Notes: generated by a model not told the origin, from the sequence alone. Shown: positions 6,796-15,681, counted from the first letter of the stretch. The stretch is 25,022 nt of DNA from JAQVEM01 sp964595565 (GCA_964595565.1 CAZQQX010000029.1:1-25022), one strand, 5' to 3'. A program made the numbers and translations.

Positions 6796-7003
6796 TGGCT
6801 GGCAAAAGATATCATATAGGCCCGGAGAAAGGTAAGCATGCTATGGCGGAGAGAGGGAGTTATATCCGGAGACGCTAAAAAAAATATATGCCGTACCTTT
6901 TAAAAAGATTAAATCCTTTAAGATATGCCAGACTCTGAGGATAATCTGTTAGAAATAATTAGCCAAAAATAGTATTATTATGATAAAAGAAAGCAGGTGT
7001 TTT
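6796..7003. other. Intergenic region with no gene seen
   Basis: This stretch separates the divergently transcribed OLE-oapA unit and the DUF6922/nucleotidyltransferase pair. It should hold the promoter of the pair, but I see no convincing -35/-10 set on the + strand. No RNA gene or repeat stands out. Confidence 0.4.
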
Positions 7004-7333
7004 ATGAAAAACAATACTGAATTAAAAGACACAGGAAAAATTTTACCTAAAGAATTAAAAGCTATGCTGTGGTCAAAAGATATTAAAGATATAGACCCGG
7101 AGGCCGATAAGGTCTATATAATTCACCAGGTTTTATCTTATGGAGATATTGATGAAATAGAATCGCTTTTGAAATTTTACTCTCCTGAAAAAGTCAAAAA
7201 TATTTTTATAAATCTTCCAAAGGCAGTTTATACAAAACCTGTTTTTCTGTTTGTTAAGAATTATCTGCTTAGAGTAAGTAAAGAACTTGAGGAAAAATAC
7301 TATGTCAAAAATTTATATAAATCTGTTGAGTAA
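7004..7333 (+). CDS. DUF6922-like small protein, likely antitoxin partner
   Basis: The product is 109 residues from the ATG at 7004, chosen over the in-frame ATG at 6980 because AGGTG lies a few bases upstream. It resembles DUF6922: LPKELKAMLWSKD near the N-terminus, then an acidic linker, YIIHQVLSYGD and a helix that ends with a KPVFLFVKNYL-type segment. Proteins of this family are small, probably helical, and are very often encoded immediately before an AbiEii-like nucleotidyltransferase, as here. The 3' end overlaps the next gene by 32 bases, so translation is probably coupled. By position it should be the antitoxin or a regulator of the nucleotidyltransferase. This is inference from order, since the domain's biochemistry is not established. 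No helix-turn-helix is obvious. Confidence 0.7.
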   Translation: MKNNTELKDTGKILPKELKAMLWSKDIKDIDPEADKVYIIHQVLSYGDIDEIESLLKFYSPEKVKNIFINLPKAVYTKPVFLFVKNYLLRVSKELEEKYYVKNLYKSVE

Positions 7334-7934
7334 AACAGAAACAAATATTCTTTTTAGATTAAAAAATTTCTTTAAAACCGGCGGTACATTATCTGGTGGT
7401 ACAGCACTTATGCTTCAGATTCCATTTAGAAGGTCTTACGATTTTGATTTGTTTTTCCCCTACCAGATTCCTGATAATTTCTCACGGAAAGCTTCGGAGA
7501 TTTTTAATTCAAATATAAAAATTTTAATTGATAATATTGACGAGCTTACATTTATCGTTAGAGATAAAATGAAGGTTTCATTTATATATTTTCCTTTTAA
7601 AAGGAATTATGAGCCTGAAGTGATAGATAAGGTTGTATTATCTTCATTTAGGGATATTGCTTCAGATAAAGCTTATGCTATAGGAAGAAGACCCGAGTTT
7701 AGAGATTATGTGGATTTATTTATTATTTTAAAGAACGGTTTTGGGCTTGAGAGAATAATTGATGATGCAAAAGAAAAATTTAGGGGAGAGTTTTCTAAAA
7801 AATTGTTCTTATCCCAGCTTGTTTATTTTGCGGATTTAAAAGATTTTACTGTAGAGTTTATAAAAGAAAAGTATAATTTTGATGAGATAAAAGATTTTCT
7901 CAGGCAAGAGGTAAATAAATTAACACATAAATAA
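7302..7934 (+). CDS. AbiEii-like nucleotidyltransferase, likely toxin
   Basis: The product is 210 residues from the ATG at 7302, which has GAGGA nine bases upstream; an in-frame TTG at 7287 lacks that support. The nucleotidyltransferase signature is clear: LSGGTALML at 30-38 followed by RRSYDFDLF at 43-51, with the metal-binding Asp47 and Asp49. A later FRDYVDLFIILK matches the second conserved region of the AbiEii family. It is shorter than the 281-residue AbiEii-like toxin at 1409-2254 and belongs to a different subgroup, whose usual partner is a DUF6922 protein rather than AbiEi. The gene overlaps that partner by 32 bases and ends 25 bases before ligA, so readthrough into ligA is possible. 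A toxin role is inferred; a tRNA- or nucleotide-modifying reaction is likely from the fold. Confidence 0.8.
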   Translation: MSKIYINLLSKTETNILFRLKNFFKTGGTLSGGTALMLQIPFRRSYDFDLFFPYQIPDNFSRKASEIFNSNIKILIDNIDELTFIVRDKMKVSFIYFPFKRNYEPEVIDKVVLSSFRDIASDKAYAIGRRPEFRDYVDLFIILKNGFGLERIIDDAKEKFRGEFSKKLFLSQLVYFADLKDFTVEFIKEKYNFDEIKDFLRQEVNKLTHK

Positions 7935-7959
7935 TACTGGATATTTTTAGTGTAATTTT

Positions 7960-10098
7960 GTGTTTATGGATAAAAAAGGAAATAAAAGCAACTACAATAA
8001 AAAAACAGCCAGTAAAAAAGCTTCCGGTTCTAGTAATAAACTGGAAGATCTTGTTAATATTGATATTGAAGAAGTAAAGAACCCGGAGGAAATTATAACT
8101 GCCCTCCGCGATGAGATAGCAAAACATAATTATTACTACTACATCAAGGATAATCCCATAATAAGCGACGCCCAGTATGACAGGCTGATGCGAAACCTTG
8201 AGGAGCTGGAGAAAAAATACCCGGAACTGGTTACCGATGACTCCCCCACGCAGAGAATAGGCGCCCCTCTTGAGGGAGGTTTTTCCACTGTGGAGCACGG
8301 GGAAAAGATGCTGAGCCTCCAGGATGTTTTCAGCTATGACGAGCTTGAGGATTTTATAACCCGGGTGTATAAGGACCTGGGAAAAGGTGGAAAAGATAAT
8401 GATAGGGTGGAGTTTGTCTGCGAATTAAAAATAGATGGCTCGGCTGTGTCCCTGGTCTATGAGGATGGGAAGTTTGCAAGGGGTGCAACCAGGGGAGACG
8501 GCAGGTTGGGAGAAGATATAACCTCAAACTTAAAGACCATAAATTCCATTCCATTGAAGCTATTTGCGGAAAACGGGGTTAAAATACCCCCGCGGCTGGA
8601 AGTCCGGGGTGAAGTTTACCTTGCAAAAGATGAATTTAAAAAAATCAATACCCGGAGGGAAGAGGAAGGTCTTTCGCCGTTTGCCAACCCCAGAAATGCA
8701 GCTGCCGGCTCGCTGCGGCAGATTGACCCTGGAAATACGGCGCAGAGGAAACTTGATATATTCATTTACGGGGCGGCAAATACAGCAGAATTTGATATTC
8801 CAACCCATTTTGAAATGCTCCGTTATCTGGCCGGGGCGGGGCTCAAAATAAATCCGAACATAAAAAAAGCATCCGGTTTTGACGAAATTAAAAGTTATCT
8901 TGAAAAGTGGGAAAATAAACGGAAGGACCTGTCCTATGAGACAGACGGCGTGGTTATAAAGGTGGATAGCTTCCAGTTACAGAGGAAGCTGGGCCAGACC
9001 TCAAGAAACCCGCGCTGGGCAATCGCATTTAAGTTTCCTCCCGAAGAAGAGGTAACAAAAATTACCGGCATAGAGGTAAGCGTGGGAAGGACCGGAGCGC
9101 TTACCCCGGTTGCGGTTCTGGAGCCGGTAAAGGTGGCCGGTTCCACAGTATCCCATGCTACTCTGCACAATGAGGATGAAATAAAAAGAAAAGGGGTTAT
9201 GATAGGCGACTGGGTGATAATACACAAGGCAGGAGATGTAATACCCGAAATCGTAAAGGTGATAAAGGAAAGAAGAGACGGGACCCAGAAGGAATTCAGC
9301 ATGCCGGACAGGTGCCCGGTGTGCGGGTCTGAGGTTGTAAGGCCTGAAGGCGAGGTGGCGCTAAGGTGCACCTCCATGGCCTGTCCCGCCCAGCAGTATG
9401 AAAGGATCGTGCATTTTGCCTCAAAAGGCGCCATGGATATAGATGGGCTGGGCCCCGCTATTGTTGAAAAGCTGATACGGAACAAATTAGTCAGTGACCC
9501 TGCGGATATTTATTACTTAAAATATGATGATATATTCTCGCTGGAAAATTTTAAGGAGAAGTCAACAGAAAACCTTCTTAAAGCCATAGATGAAAGCAAA
9601 GGAAGACCGCTTTCCAGGCTGCTTTTTGCTCTTGGGATAAGATATGTGGGCTCGCACACCGCTGAGATCCTATCCGGAGAATTTTTAAATCTTGAGAGGC
9701 TAATGGATGCCAGATATGAAAGAATTGAGAAAATAAAAGAGATAGGACCCAGGATAGCAGATAGCATAGTTACCTTTTTCAGGCAGGAGCAGAATCTAAA
9801 AGTAATAGAGAAACTAAAAAGAGCCGGGATTAACTTCAGCGCGGAGCAAAAAAAGGTAACCGAGAAAAAGGCTTTCAGCGGAAAGACATTTGTTCTTACC
9901 GGGAAGCTTGAAGGTTTTTCAAGAGACGAGGCGACCGGGGTTATAGAGAGTTCTGGCGGGAGGGTAGTCTCCAGCGTGAGCAAATCTACCGACGCGGTTA
10001 TTGCCGGTGAAAACCCGGGGAGCAAGCTTGATGATGCCAGAAAATATGATATCAGGGTTATAAGTGAAGAGGATTTTAAAAAGATGATAGAGGAGTAG
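7960..10098 (+). CDS. ligA: NAD-dependent DNA ligase LigA
   Basis: LigA seals nicks in duplex DNA during replication and repair, using NAD+ as the adenylate donor. The 712-residue product has every domain in order: Ia (NYYYYIKDNPIISDAQYD, about 57-73), the adenylation domain with catalytic Lys157 in CELKIDGSA, an OB fold (about 360-445), a zinc finger with Cys452, Cys455, Cys470 and Cys475, helix-hairpin-helix repeats (about 485-625) and a C-terminal BRCT domain (638-712). Relative to typical LigA proteins there is an N-terminal extension of roughly 40 residues rich in Lys, Ser and Asn. The start is GTG at 7960 or ATG at 7966; neither has a clear ribosome binding site. It begins the higher-G+C housekeeping block that runs to the PFK gene. 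Confidence 0.97.
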   Translation: MFMDKKGNKSNYNKKTASKKASGSSNKLEDLVNIDIEEVKNPEEIITALRDEIAKHNYYYYIKDNPIISDAQYDRLMRNLEELEKKYPELVTDDSPTQRIGAPLEGGFSTVEHGEKMLSLQDVFSYDELEDFITRVYKDLGKGGKDNDRVEFVCELKIDGSAVSLVYEDGKFARGATRGDGRLGEDITSNLKTINSIPLKLFAENGVKIPPRLEVRGEVYLAKDEFKKINTRREEEGLSPFANPRNAAAGSLRQIDPGNTAQRKLDIFIYGAANTAEFDIPTHFEMLRYLAGAGLKINPNIKKASGFDEIKSYLEKWENKRKDLSYETDGVVIKVDSFQLQRKLGQTSRNPRWAIAFKFPPEEEVTKITGIEVSVGRTGALTPVAVLEPVKVAGSTVSHATLHNEDEIKRKGVMIGDWVIIHKAGDVIPEIVKVIKERRDGTQKEFSMPDRCPVCGSEVVRPEGEVALRCTSMACPAQQYERIVHFASKGAMDIDGLGPAIVEKLIRNKLVSDPADIYYLKYDDIFSLENFKEKSTENLLKAIDESKGRPLSRLLFALGIRYVGSHTAEILSGEFLNLERLMDARYERIEKIKEIGPRIADSIVTFFRQEQNLKVIEKLKRAGINFSAEQKKVTEKKAFSGKTFVLTGKLEGFSRDEATGVIESSGGRVVSSVSKSTDAVIAGENPGSKLDDARKYDIRVISEEDFKKMIEE

Positions 10099-10222
10099 TC
10101 CTGTGGCATGGCTGGCTTAATAAACGCGATTGCCATTATTTGTCCGGTACCGGTCTGGTTCTTAAAGCTTTTGGTTCTAAAGAAAATATTATAAAAGATT
10201 TATAAAACTCTGACATTTTTTT

Positions 10223-10996
10223 ATGCCTTATATGAGATTTAAAGAAAATAATACCGGTGGGAACAATAAGCGCGCTCTTAATATAAAGTGGAACGCCCGG
10301 GATGGCGTAATCTCCCTTGTTTTTTTAACCGTGGTTCTTGTTGCGGTATATTACGGCTCGGCACAGCTATTAAAAGTTTTCGGGGAAAGAGAATTTTTTA
10401 ACTCTTCAAATATAGGCAACATGAGTTTTATTGTTCTTTACAGTATCCAGGTTGTTCTTATGCTGGGAGTGGTCTGGTATTTTGCACTATTCAGGAGAAA
10501 GTCCGGGTTAAGGGACCTCGGTCTTCGCTACTACAGCATTTTTAAGACTATCTGGTATTCATTTATCTCGCTTATAGCCATTTTTCTGGTAAGCTTTTTA
10601 TATGTTTTTTTTATGAACTCTACGTTCGGGATTGAGGCTCCTTCCAGTAAAATTGAGGTTCTGGTAAGAAACGGGAGCTTATCAAGCAACATCCTTCTTA
10701 TTGTGGTGACGGTAATTGCCCCCCTGAGCGAGGAGGTTTTTTTCAGGGGTTTTCTCTACTCTGCTTTTAAGAAAAGCTGGGGAGTAAACGTGGCGCTGTT
10801 TTTATCCTCCTTTTTATTTGCCGCGGTGCACCTGGAGATATACAGTTTCATACCCATAATGATTATAGGCTGGCTGCTCGCCTATCTTTTTGAAAAGACA
10901 AAATCACTCATGCCTGCAATTTTCCTTCACGGTGTCTACAACCTGGTACTTATACTGATACTGCTGGGAGAGCTGGAAATTATAAAGTTGTATTAA
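10223..10996 (+). CDS. CPBP-family intramembrane metalloprotease
   Basis: CPBP (Abi/CAAX-type) proteases are membrane-embedded metalloenzymes related to eukaryotic Rce1. The 257-residue product has about seven or eight hydrophobic segments and the three family motifs: Glu170-Glu171 with Arg175 in SEEVFFRGF, His203 in FAAVHLE, and His236 with Asn240 in FLHGVYN. These are the proposed catalytic and metal-coordinating residues, so it should be active. Substrates of bacterial members are mostly unknown; some process peptides or confer immunity to bacteriocins, and no such peptide gene is visible here. The ATG at 10223 has no clear ribosome binding site; an in-frame ATG at 10232 is an alternative. 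It lies between ligA and gatC with gaps of about 125 bases on each side, so operon membership is uncertain. Confidence 0.9.
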   Translation: MPYMRFKENNTGGNNKRALNIKWNARDGVISLVFLTVVLVAVYYGSAQLLKVFGEREFFNSSNIGNMSFIVLYSIQVVLMLGVVWYFALFRRKSGLRDLGLRYYSIFKTIWYSFISLIAIFLVSFLYVFFMNSTFGIEAPSSKIEVLVRNGSLSSNILLIVVTVIAPLSEEVFFRGFLYSAFKKSWGVNVALFLSSFLFAAVHLEIYSFIPIMIIGWLLAYLFEKTKSLMPAIFLHGVYNLVLILILLGELEIIKLY

Positions 10997-11066
10997 TAGG
11001 ATGAAATATTTGTTAAAATGTTATACTTAAATCAACCTTTTTTATGTTTTCTGTGCGGTATTGATT

Positions 11067-11095
11067 TTGAAATTTTTACGCAATGAGCTTAAAAT
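11067..11095 (+). promoter_or_regulatory. Candidate promoter for gatCAB
   Basis: TTGAAA (11067-11072) and TAAAAT (11090-11095) are separated by exactly 17 bp, and transcription would start near 11102, about 20 bases before the gatC start codon. AGGAGAG lies between the two. The hexamers match consensus at five of six positions each. Confidence 0.5.
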
Positions 11096-11122
11096 AAGAT
11101 AGTTTTTAGGAGAGTATAATTT

Positions 11123-11410
11123 ATGGGGAAAATTTCTAAAGAAGAAGTAAAACACGTGGCAAAGCTTGCGGAGCTTGAGATAAGCGCCGGGGAAATTGAG
11201 AAAATTACCTCCAAGCTGGATAAGATTCTTGATTACGTGGCAGAGGTAAGCAGTGTGGATACTAAAGATATAACCCCGGTATCGCATGTGATAGACATAA
11301 AAAATGTCCTGAGGGATGATGTGGTAAAAGAATCACTAAGCCAGGAATCAGCGCTTAAGAATGCCCCCGAAGAAGAGGATTCCGGATTTAAGGTTCCCAG
11401 GATAGATTAA
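11123..11410 (+). CDS. gatC: Asp/Glu-tRNA amidotransferase subunit C
   Basis: GatC is the small stabilising subunit of the GatCAB complex, which converts Glu-tRNA(Gln) and Asp-tRNA(Asn) to Gln-tRNA and Asn-tRNA. The 95-residue product shows the family pattern: an N-terminal helix with EEVKHVAKLAELEIS, a long helix containing LDKILDYVAEV, and the extended region DITPVSHVIDIKNVLRDD that wraps around GatA. Length is normal. AGGAGAG precedes the ATG at a good distance. It is the first gene of a tight gatC-gatA-gatB set, with 27 bases to gatA. Confidence 0.95.
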   Translation: MGKISKEEVKHVAKLAELEISAGEIEKITSKLDKILDYVAEVSSVDTKDITPVSHVIDIKNVLRDDVVKESLSQESALKNAPEEEDSGFKVPRID

Positions 11411-11437
11411 AAATATACCGAAAGGAATTAGCGTATA

Positions 11438-12895
11438 GTGGAAACTTATTACCTTACAGCTCACCGGCTAAAGGATAAGCTTATAAAAAAAGAGATAAGC
11501 TCGGTAGAAATAACCGAAAGTATATACGGCCGGATTGAAGAAGTTGAAGAGAAGTTAAACTCCTTTATAAGGCTTAAAAAAGAGGATGCCCTTGCCCGGG
11601 CAGAGAAAGCCGACAGCCTTATAGCATCAGGCGCTGCTGTGAAAGACTTTACGGGAATACCCGTGGCCATAAAGGATAATATCTGTACAAAAAAAGTTAC
11701 CACCACCTGCGCCTCAAAAATTCTGGAAAACTATGTTCCGGTATACAATGCCACAGTGGTTGATAGGCTTGAGAAATATAATTATATTATGGTGGGCAAG
11801 GCAAACATGGATGAGTTTGCCATGGGCTCTTCAAATGAAAACTCTTATTTCGGCCCGGTTAAAAACCCCTGGGATATTACCAGGGTGCCGGGAGGCTCAA
11901 GCGGCGGGCCCGCGGCATCTGTGGCAGCGGGAGAAGCGGTATGCGCACTTGGCTCCGATACCGGCGGCTCCATAAGGCAGCCGGCGTCTCTGTGCGGCGT
12001 GGTGGGTTTTAAACCCACATACGGGTTGGTATCAAGATACGGATTGGTTGCGTTTGCTTCCAGCCTTGACCAGATAGGGCCCCTTACCAGGGATGTTGAG
12101 GACTGTGCGGCCATGCTTAATGTAATCTGCGGGCACGATGAAAATGATTCCACATCCATAAAAACGGAAGTTCCGGATTATAAGAAGTTTCTGGTGCCCG
12201 ATATAAAAGGTTTAAAGATAGGTGTGCCGGAAGAACTTATGGTGGAGGGAATTGACAGTGAGGTAAAGGATAAAGTTCTTGAAGTCATTAAACTGGCGCA
12301 GGATATGGGAGCGAAAGTTGAAGAAATATCAATTCCCAGCCTAAAATATGCCCTGAGCGTTTATTATATTATTGCGCCCTCAGAGGCAAGCTCAAACCTC
12401 TCAAGGTTTGACGGGGTAAGATACGGATACCGCAACATGGAGGCAAAGACTTTGAGGCAGATGTACAGGAAAAGCAGGGCGGAGGGTTTTGGCGAAGAGG
12501 TTAAGAGGAGGATAATGATAGGAACCTACTGCCTTTCGGCGGGATATTATGATGCTTATTACGAGAAAGCCCGCAGGGTAAGGACCCTTATTATAAATGA
12601 TTTCAGGAAGGCTTTCAGCAAGTTTGACGTATTGCTTTCCCCCACATCGCCTACCACTGCTTTTAAAATAGGGGAAAAGATAGATGACCCCCTGACCATG
12701 TACCTGTCAGATATCTGTACCATACCGGTCAACCTGGCGGGGCTTCCGGCGGTTTCAATTCCGGCAGGCCTTTCCAGTGGCAGGCTTCCGGTGGGGGTAC
12801 AGATTATTGGAAATATATTAAGAGAAGATAATGTCCTGAGAGCGGCCTACAGTCTGGAGAAGGCAATAGGCTTTAAAGAAAAGCCCGGAATATAA
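11438..12895 (+). CDS. gatA: Asp/Glu-tRNA amidotransferase subunit A
   Basis: GatA hydrolyses glutamine and passes the ammonia to GatB. The 485-residue product is an amidase-signature enzyme with an intact catalytic triad: Lys79 in VAIKDN, Ser154 in PGGSSGGPAA, and the nucleophile Ser178 in DTGGSIRQP. The region SPTTAFKIGE and the C-terminal PAVSIPAGL are also typical. Translation starts at GTG (11438), preceded by AAAGGA. The 27-base gap to gatC and 18-base gap to gatB indicate one operon. Length matches the family and nothing looks altered. Confidence 0.97.
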   Translation: METYYLTAHRLKDKLIKKEISSVEITESIYGRIEEVEEKLNSFIRLKKEDALARAEKADSLIASGAAVKDFTGIPVAIKDNICTKKVTTTCASKILENYVPVYNATVVDRLEKYNYIMVGKANMDEFAMGSSNENSYFGPVKNPWDITRVPGGSSGGPAASVAAGEAVCALGSDTGGSIRQPASLCGVVGFKPTYGLVSRYGLVAFASSLDQIGPLTRDVEDCAAMLNVICGHDENDSTSIKTEVPDYKKFLVPDIKGLKIGVPEELMVEGIDSEVKDKVLEVIKLAQDMGAKVEEISIPSLKYALSVYYIIAPSEASSNLSRFDGVRYGYRNMEAKTLRQMYRKSRAEGFGEEVKRRIMIGTYCLSAGYYDAYYEKARRVRTLIINDFRKAFSKFDVLLSPTSPTTAFKIGEKIDDPLTMYLSDICTIPVNLAGLPAVSIPAGLSSGRLPVGVQIIGNILREDNVLRAAYSLEKAIGFKEKPGI

Positions 12896-12913
12896 GAAAG
12901 ATTATAAAAAATT

Positions 12914-14371
12914 ATGGAAAAAGAAAATAAATACCGGACAGTTATAGGGCTGGAAACTCATGTGGAGCTTTCCACTGCCACAAAAATGTTTTGCGGCTGC
13001 AGGCTTTCATTTGGCGATGAGAAAAATATAAATACCTGTCCTGTCTGCCTGGGCCATCCCGGCTCACTTCCGGTTACCAACAAAAAAGCGGTGGAATATG
13101 CCTTAAAAATTGCACTGGCGCTTAACTGCAGGATTAATAAATATACCATCTTTCACCGGAAAAACTATTTTTATCCTGATATGCCCAAAAACTACCAGAT
13201 TTCCCAGTACGATATACCCCTGGGTGTGGAGGGGTATCTGGATGTTGATATGGAAACCTATGTCAGGAGAGTTGGCATAACCAGGGTGCACATGGAAGAA
13301 GATACCGGGAAGCTGCTCCATACAGGAACGACAGGCAGGATAAGCGAGTCTTCTTCAAGCATAGTTGATTTTAACCGTGCAGGAACTCCCCTGATAGAGA
13401 TTGTGAGCGAGCCGGATATAACCTCTCCCGAAGAGGCAAGGGAATATTTGATAAAGCTGAGAAACTTAATCCTGTTTCTGGATGTGAGCGACTGCAGTAT
13501 GGAAGAAGGCAGCCTTCGCTGTGATGCCAATGTTTCTGTAACCGGTAAAAAGGGGAATAAAATCGGGACAAAGACCGAAATTAAGAACCTGAATTCTTTT
13601 AAGTTTTTACAGAAAGGCCTGGAATACGAGGTAAAAAGGCAGATTAAAGTGCTGGAATCAAACGAAAGGGTGGTCCAGCAGACCAGGCATTACGATAGTA
13701 AGACAGGAACCACAAAAGCCCTGCGATCCAAGGAAGAGGCCCATGACTACAGGTACTTTCCGGAGCCTGACCTGGTCCCAATTTGCCTGGAAGACGGGGT
13801 AATAGAGGAGGTAAGAAAAACAATTCCCGAGCTGCCGTCCAGAAAGGCTGAAAGATTTAAAGCCGAGTACGGCCTTTCGGGGGATGACTGCATGTTTATA
13901 GCCAATGACAGGGATATGGCGGATTATTTTGAGGAGTGCTGTAAGTGTTACCAAAACCCCGCAAAAATTGCCAACTGGTTGATGGGAGATTACAGCGCGC
14001 TTTTAAATAAAGAGAAAATAACCATAAAGAAAAGCAGGATAACTCCTGCCAGCCTCTGTGATATGCTCAGGATAATGGATGAGGGTAAAATCAGTTCCAG
14101 AATAGCAAAATCGGTGTTTGAGGAAATGTTTAACACGGGAAAGGACCCGGCCAGCATCATTGAAAACAGGGGGCTGGAACAAATAAGTGACGGAGCGGTC
14201 CTGGAGCCCATAATTGATGAAGTGATTGGTGAAAATCCAGAGCCGGTTGAAGAGTTCCGGAGCGGAAAGGAAAAGGCGCTGGGGTTTTTGATAGGAAAGG
14301 TTATGGCAAAAACCGGGGGTAAGGCGAATCCGCAGCTGGCAAATGAAATTATAAGAAAAAAAATAAGTTGA
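12914..14371 (+). CDS. gatB: Asp/Glu-tRNA amidotransferase subunit B
   Basis: GatB binds the mischarged tRNA, activates the side-chain carboxylate with ATP and completes the amidation with ammonia from GatA. The 485-residue product carries the family hallmarks: IGLETHVELST at 11-21, the zinc-site pattern with NTCPVCLGHPG near 36-46, KNYFYPDMPKNYQISQYD in the kinase region, HMEEDTGK and DFNRAGTPLIEIV. A YqeY-like tail domain (about 340-485) ends in the KANPQLANEIIR motif. In the zinc region most relatives read CLGLPG or CLGMPG; His here is a minor change. A weak AAGAAAG lies upstream of the ATG. Together with GatA and GatC it implies that the organism makes Gln-tRNA and/or Asn-tRNA by the indirect route. 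Confidence 0.97.
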   Translation: MEKENKYRTVIGLETHVELSTATKMFCGCRLSFGDEKNINTCPVCLGHPGSLPVTNKKAVEYALKIALALNCRINKYTIFHRKNYFYPDMPKNYQISQYDIPLGVEGYLDVDMETYVRRVGITRVHMEEDTGKLLHTGTTGRISESSSSIVDFNRAGTPLIEIVSEPDITSPEEAREYLIKLRNLILFLDVSDCSMEEGSLRCDANVSVTGKKGNKIGTKTEIKNLNSFKFLQKGLEYEVKRQIKVLESNERVVQQTRHYDSKTGTTKALRSKEEAHDYRYFPEPDLVPICLEDGVIEEVRKTIPELPSRKAERFKAEYGLSGDDCMFIANDRDMADYFEECCKCYQNPAKIANWLMGDYSALLNKEKITIKKSRITPASLCDMLRIMDEGKISSRIAKSVFEEMFNTGKDPASIIENRGLEQISDGAVLEPIIDEVIGENPEPVEEFRSGKEKALGFLIGKVMAKTGGKANPQLANEIIRKKIS

Positions 14372-14578
14372 TACAGGGGCCAGAACTATTGTAATTTTAT
14401 ATCCGGCGTGTTTTTAAAATTCAACAGGTTCCATTTTTAATTTGATGTTCTGTACATAAGATAAATTTTGTCGGGGATAAGCAGAGGCAATGATTAAAAG
14501 CGCAGGCAGAGTTCAGAGGCAATATGATTTTTATATATTGAATTAAAAAAATAATTTTAAGAGTAGAAAGGGATAAGT

Positions 14579-15610
14579 ATGATAAAAAAAATAGGTGTTC
14601 TGACCGGTGGAGGAGATTCTTCGGCAATAAATGCGGCCACCAAAGCCATTCTGGCAAAAGCGCAGCAGTACGGGTATAAGGTTCTGGGAATAAAGGATGG
14701 ATGGGATGGCCTGATAAAGGGCAGAGCAGAGGAACTTGACAGGCAATCGGTTTCGGGAATACTGGCTGAAGGCGGAACAATACTCGGCACATCCAGAACC
14801 AATCCCTTTAAGATAGAAAACGGGGTTGAAAAAGTTAAGGAGAATATAAAGAAACTGGAGCTTGACGCAATAATAACCATGGGCGGGGATGACACCAACG
14901 GAGTCATAACCAGGTTGACCCAGTATGGTATAAAGGGTGTTGGCATACCCCAGACCATAGATAATGATATTGCCCACTCTGAGTATTCCATTGGTTATGG
15001 AACGGCGCTGGAAGTTGTTACCGACTGCATTGATAAGCTTCACACCACCTCATATTCTCATCACAGAATAATGATAGTGGAGGTTATGGGAAGGGATTCC
15101 GGATGCCTGGCACTGGATGGCGGAATTGCCGGAGGGGCCGATGTTATTTTAGTTCCGGAAGTACCTTTTGAATATGATGAGATAATAGATACCATTGAGA
15201 GGAGAAAGAAAAGGGGTGCGGATTTTACCATTATAGTAGTTGCCGAGGGAGCAAAACCTGCCGAGGTTGAGGGCCAGGTATCTTCTACCGGTGAGGTTGA
15301 CAGTTTTGGACATGTGAGACTCGGCGGCGTAGGAAATATTATTGCAAAGGAAATCGAGAAAAGAACCGGCTACGGAACCAGGGTAACAATTCTCGGTCAT
15401 CTTCAGAGAGGTGGAAGAGCTTCAGCTTTTGACAGGCTGGTTGCTATAAAGCTGGGAGTAAAGGCAGTGGAGCTTGTCCATGAAGGAAAATTCGGAGAGA
15501 TGGCAGTAATAGAGAACGGAAGGGTTACTTCTGTATCGCTGGCAAAGGCAATAGAGGAAGAAAAGCCGCTGGATATGGAGCTCTACGAGATATCAAAGAT
15601 TTTTAATTAA
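14579..15610 (+). CDS. 6-phosphofructokinase, possibly PPi-dependent or atypical
   Basis: This PfkA-superfamily enzyme of 343 residues should phosphorylate fructose 6-phosphate in glycolysis. Motifs seen are the N-terminal GGGDSSAIN (10-18), GTSRTNP (70-76), MGGDDTN (101-107), PQTIDND (124-130) with the catalytic Asp128, MGRDSG (170-175) and the C-terminal GHLQRGG. Three positions are unusual. The loop that normally reads GGD-x-PG-x-N has Ser-Ala in place of Pro-Gly. The residue after GGD is Asp105 rather than Gly, as in pyrophosphate-dependent enzymes. The next donor-specificity site, usually Gly (ATP type) or Lys (PPi type and group III), is Gln125. The donor is therefore unclear; Asp105 leans towards PPi. 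An AAAGGG ribosome binding site precedes the ATG, and a strong terminator follows at 15682. A 207-base gap separates it from gatB. Confidence 0.88.
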   Translation: MIKKIGVLTGGGDSSAINAATKAILAKAQQYGYKVLGIKDGWDGLIKGRAEELDRQSVSGILAEGGTILGTSRTNPFKIENGVEKVKENIKKLELDAIITMGGDDTNGVITRLTQYGIKGVGIPQTIDNDIAHSEYSIGYGTALEVVTDCIDKLHTTSYSHHRIMIVEVMGRDSGCLALDGGIAGGADVILVPEVPFEYDEIIDTIERRKKRGADFTIIVVAEGAKPAEVEGQVSSTGEVDSFGHVRLGGVGNIIAKEIEKRTGYGTRVTILGHLQRGGRASAFDRLVAIKLGVKAVELVHEGKFGEMAVIENGRVTSVSLAKAIEEEKPLDMELYEISKIFN

Positions 15611-15681
15611 GCAGGTTTAGTGCTATCTATCTGATGGGTTAAAAAAAAAGAATAAAAGATAAAAATATAAAAATCTTTTTT

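Noticed and set aside
8354..9485. Several long open frames opposite ligA, and similar ones opposite gatA, gatB and the PFK gene
   Set aside because: They are antisense shadows of strongly conserved genes, without ribosome binding sites or recognisable domains.
10099..10222. Short open stretches between ligA and the CPBP gene, including a 28-codon hydrophobic peptide from 10108 and a protein-like overlapping frame ending near 10203
   Set aside because: The frames overlap each other, lack a ribosome binding site and match nothing I recognise. They could be a decayed remnant but cannot be supported.
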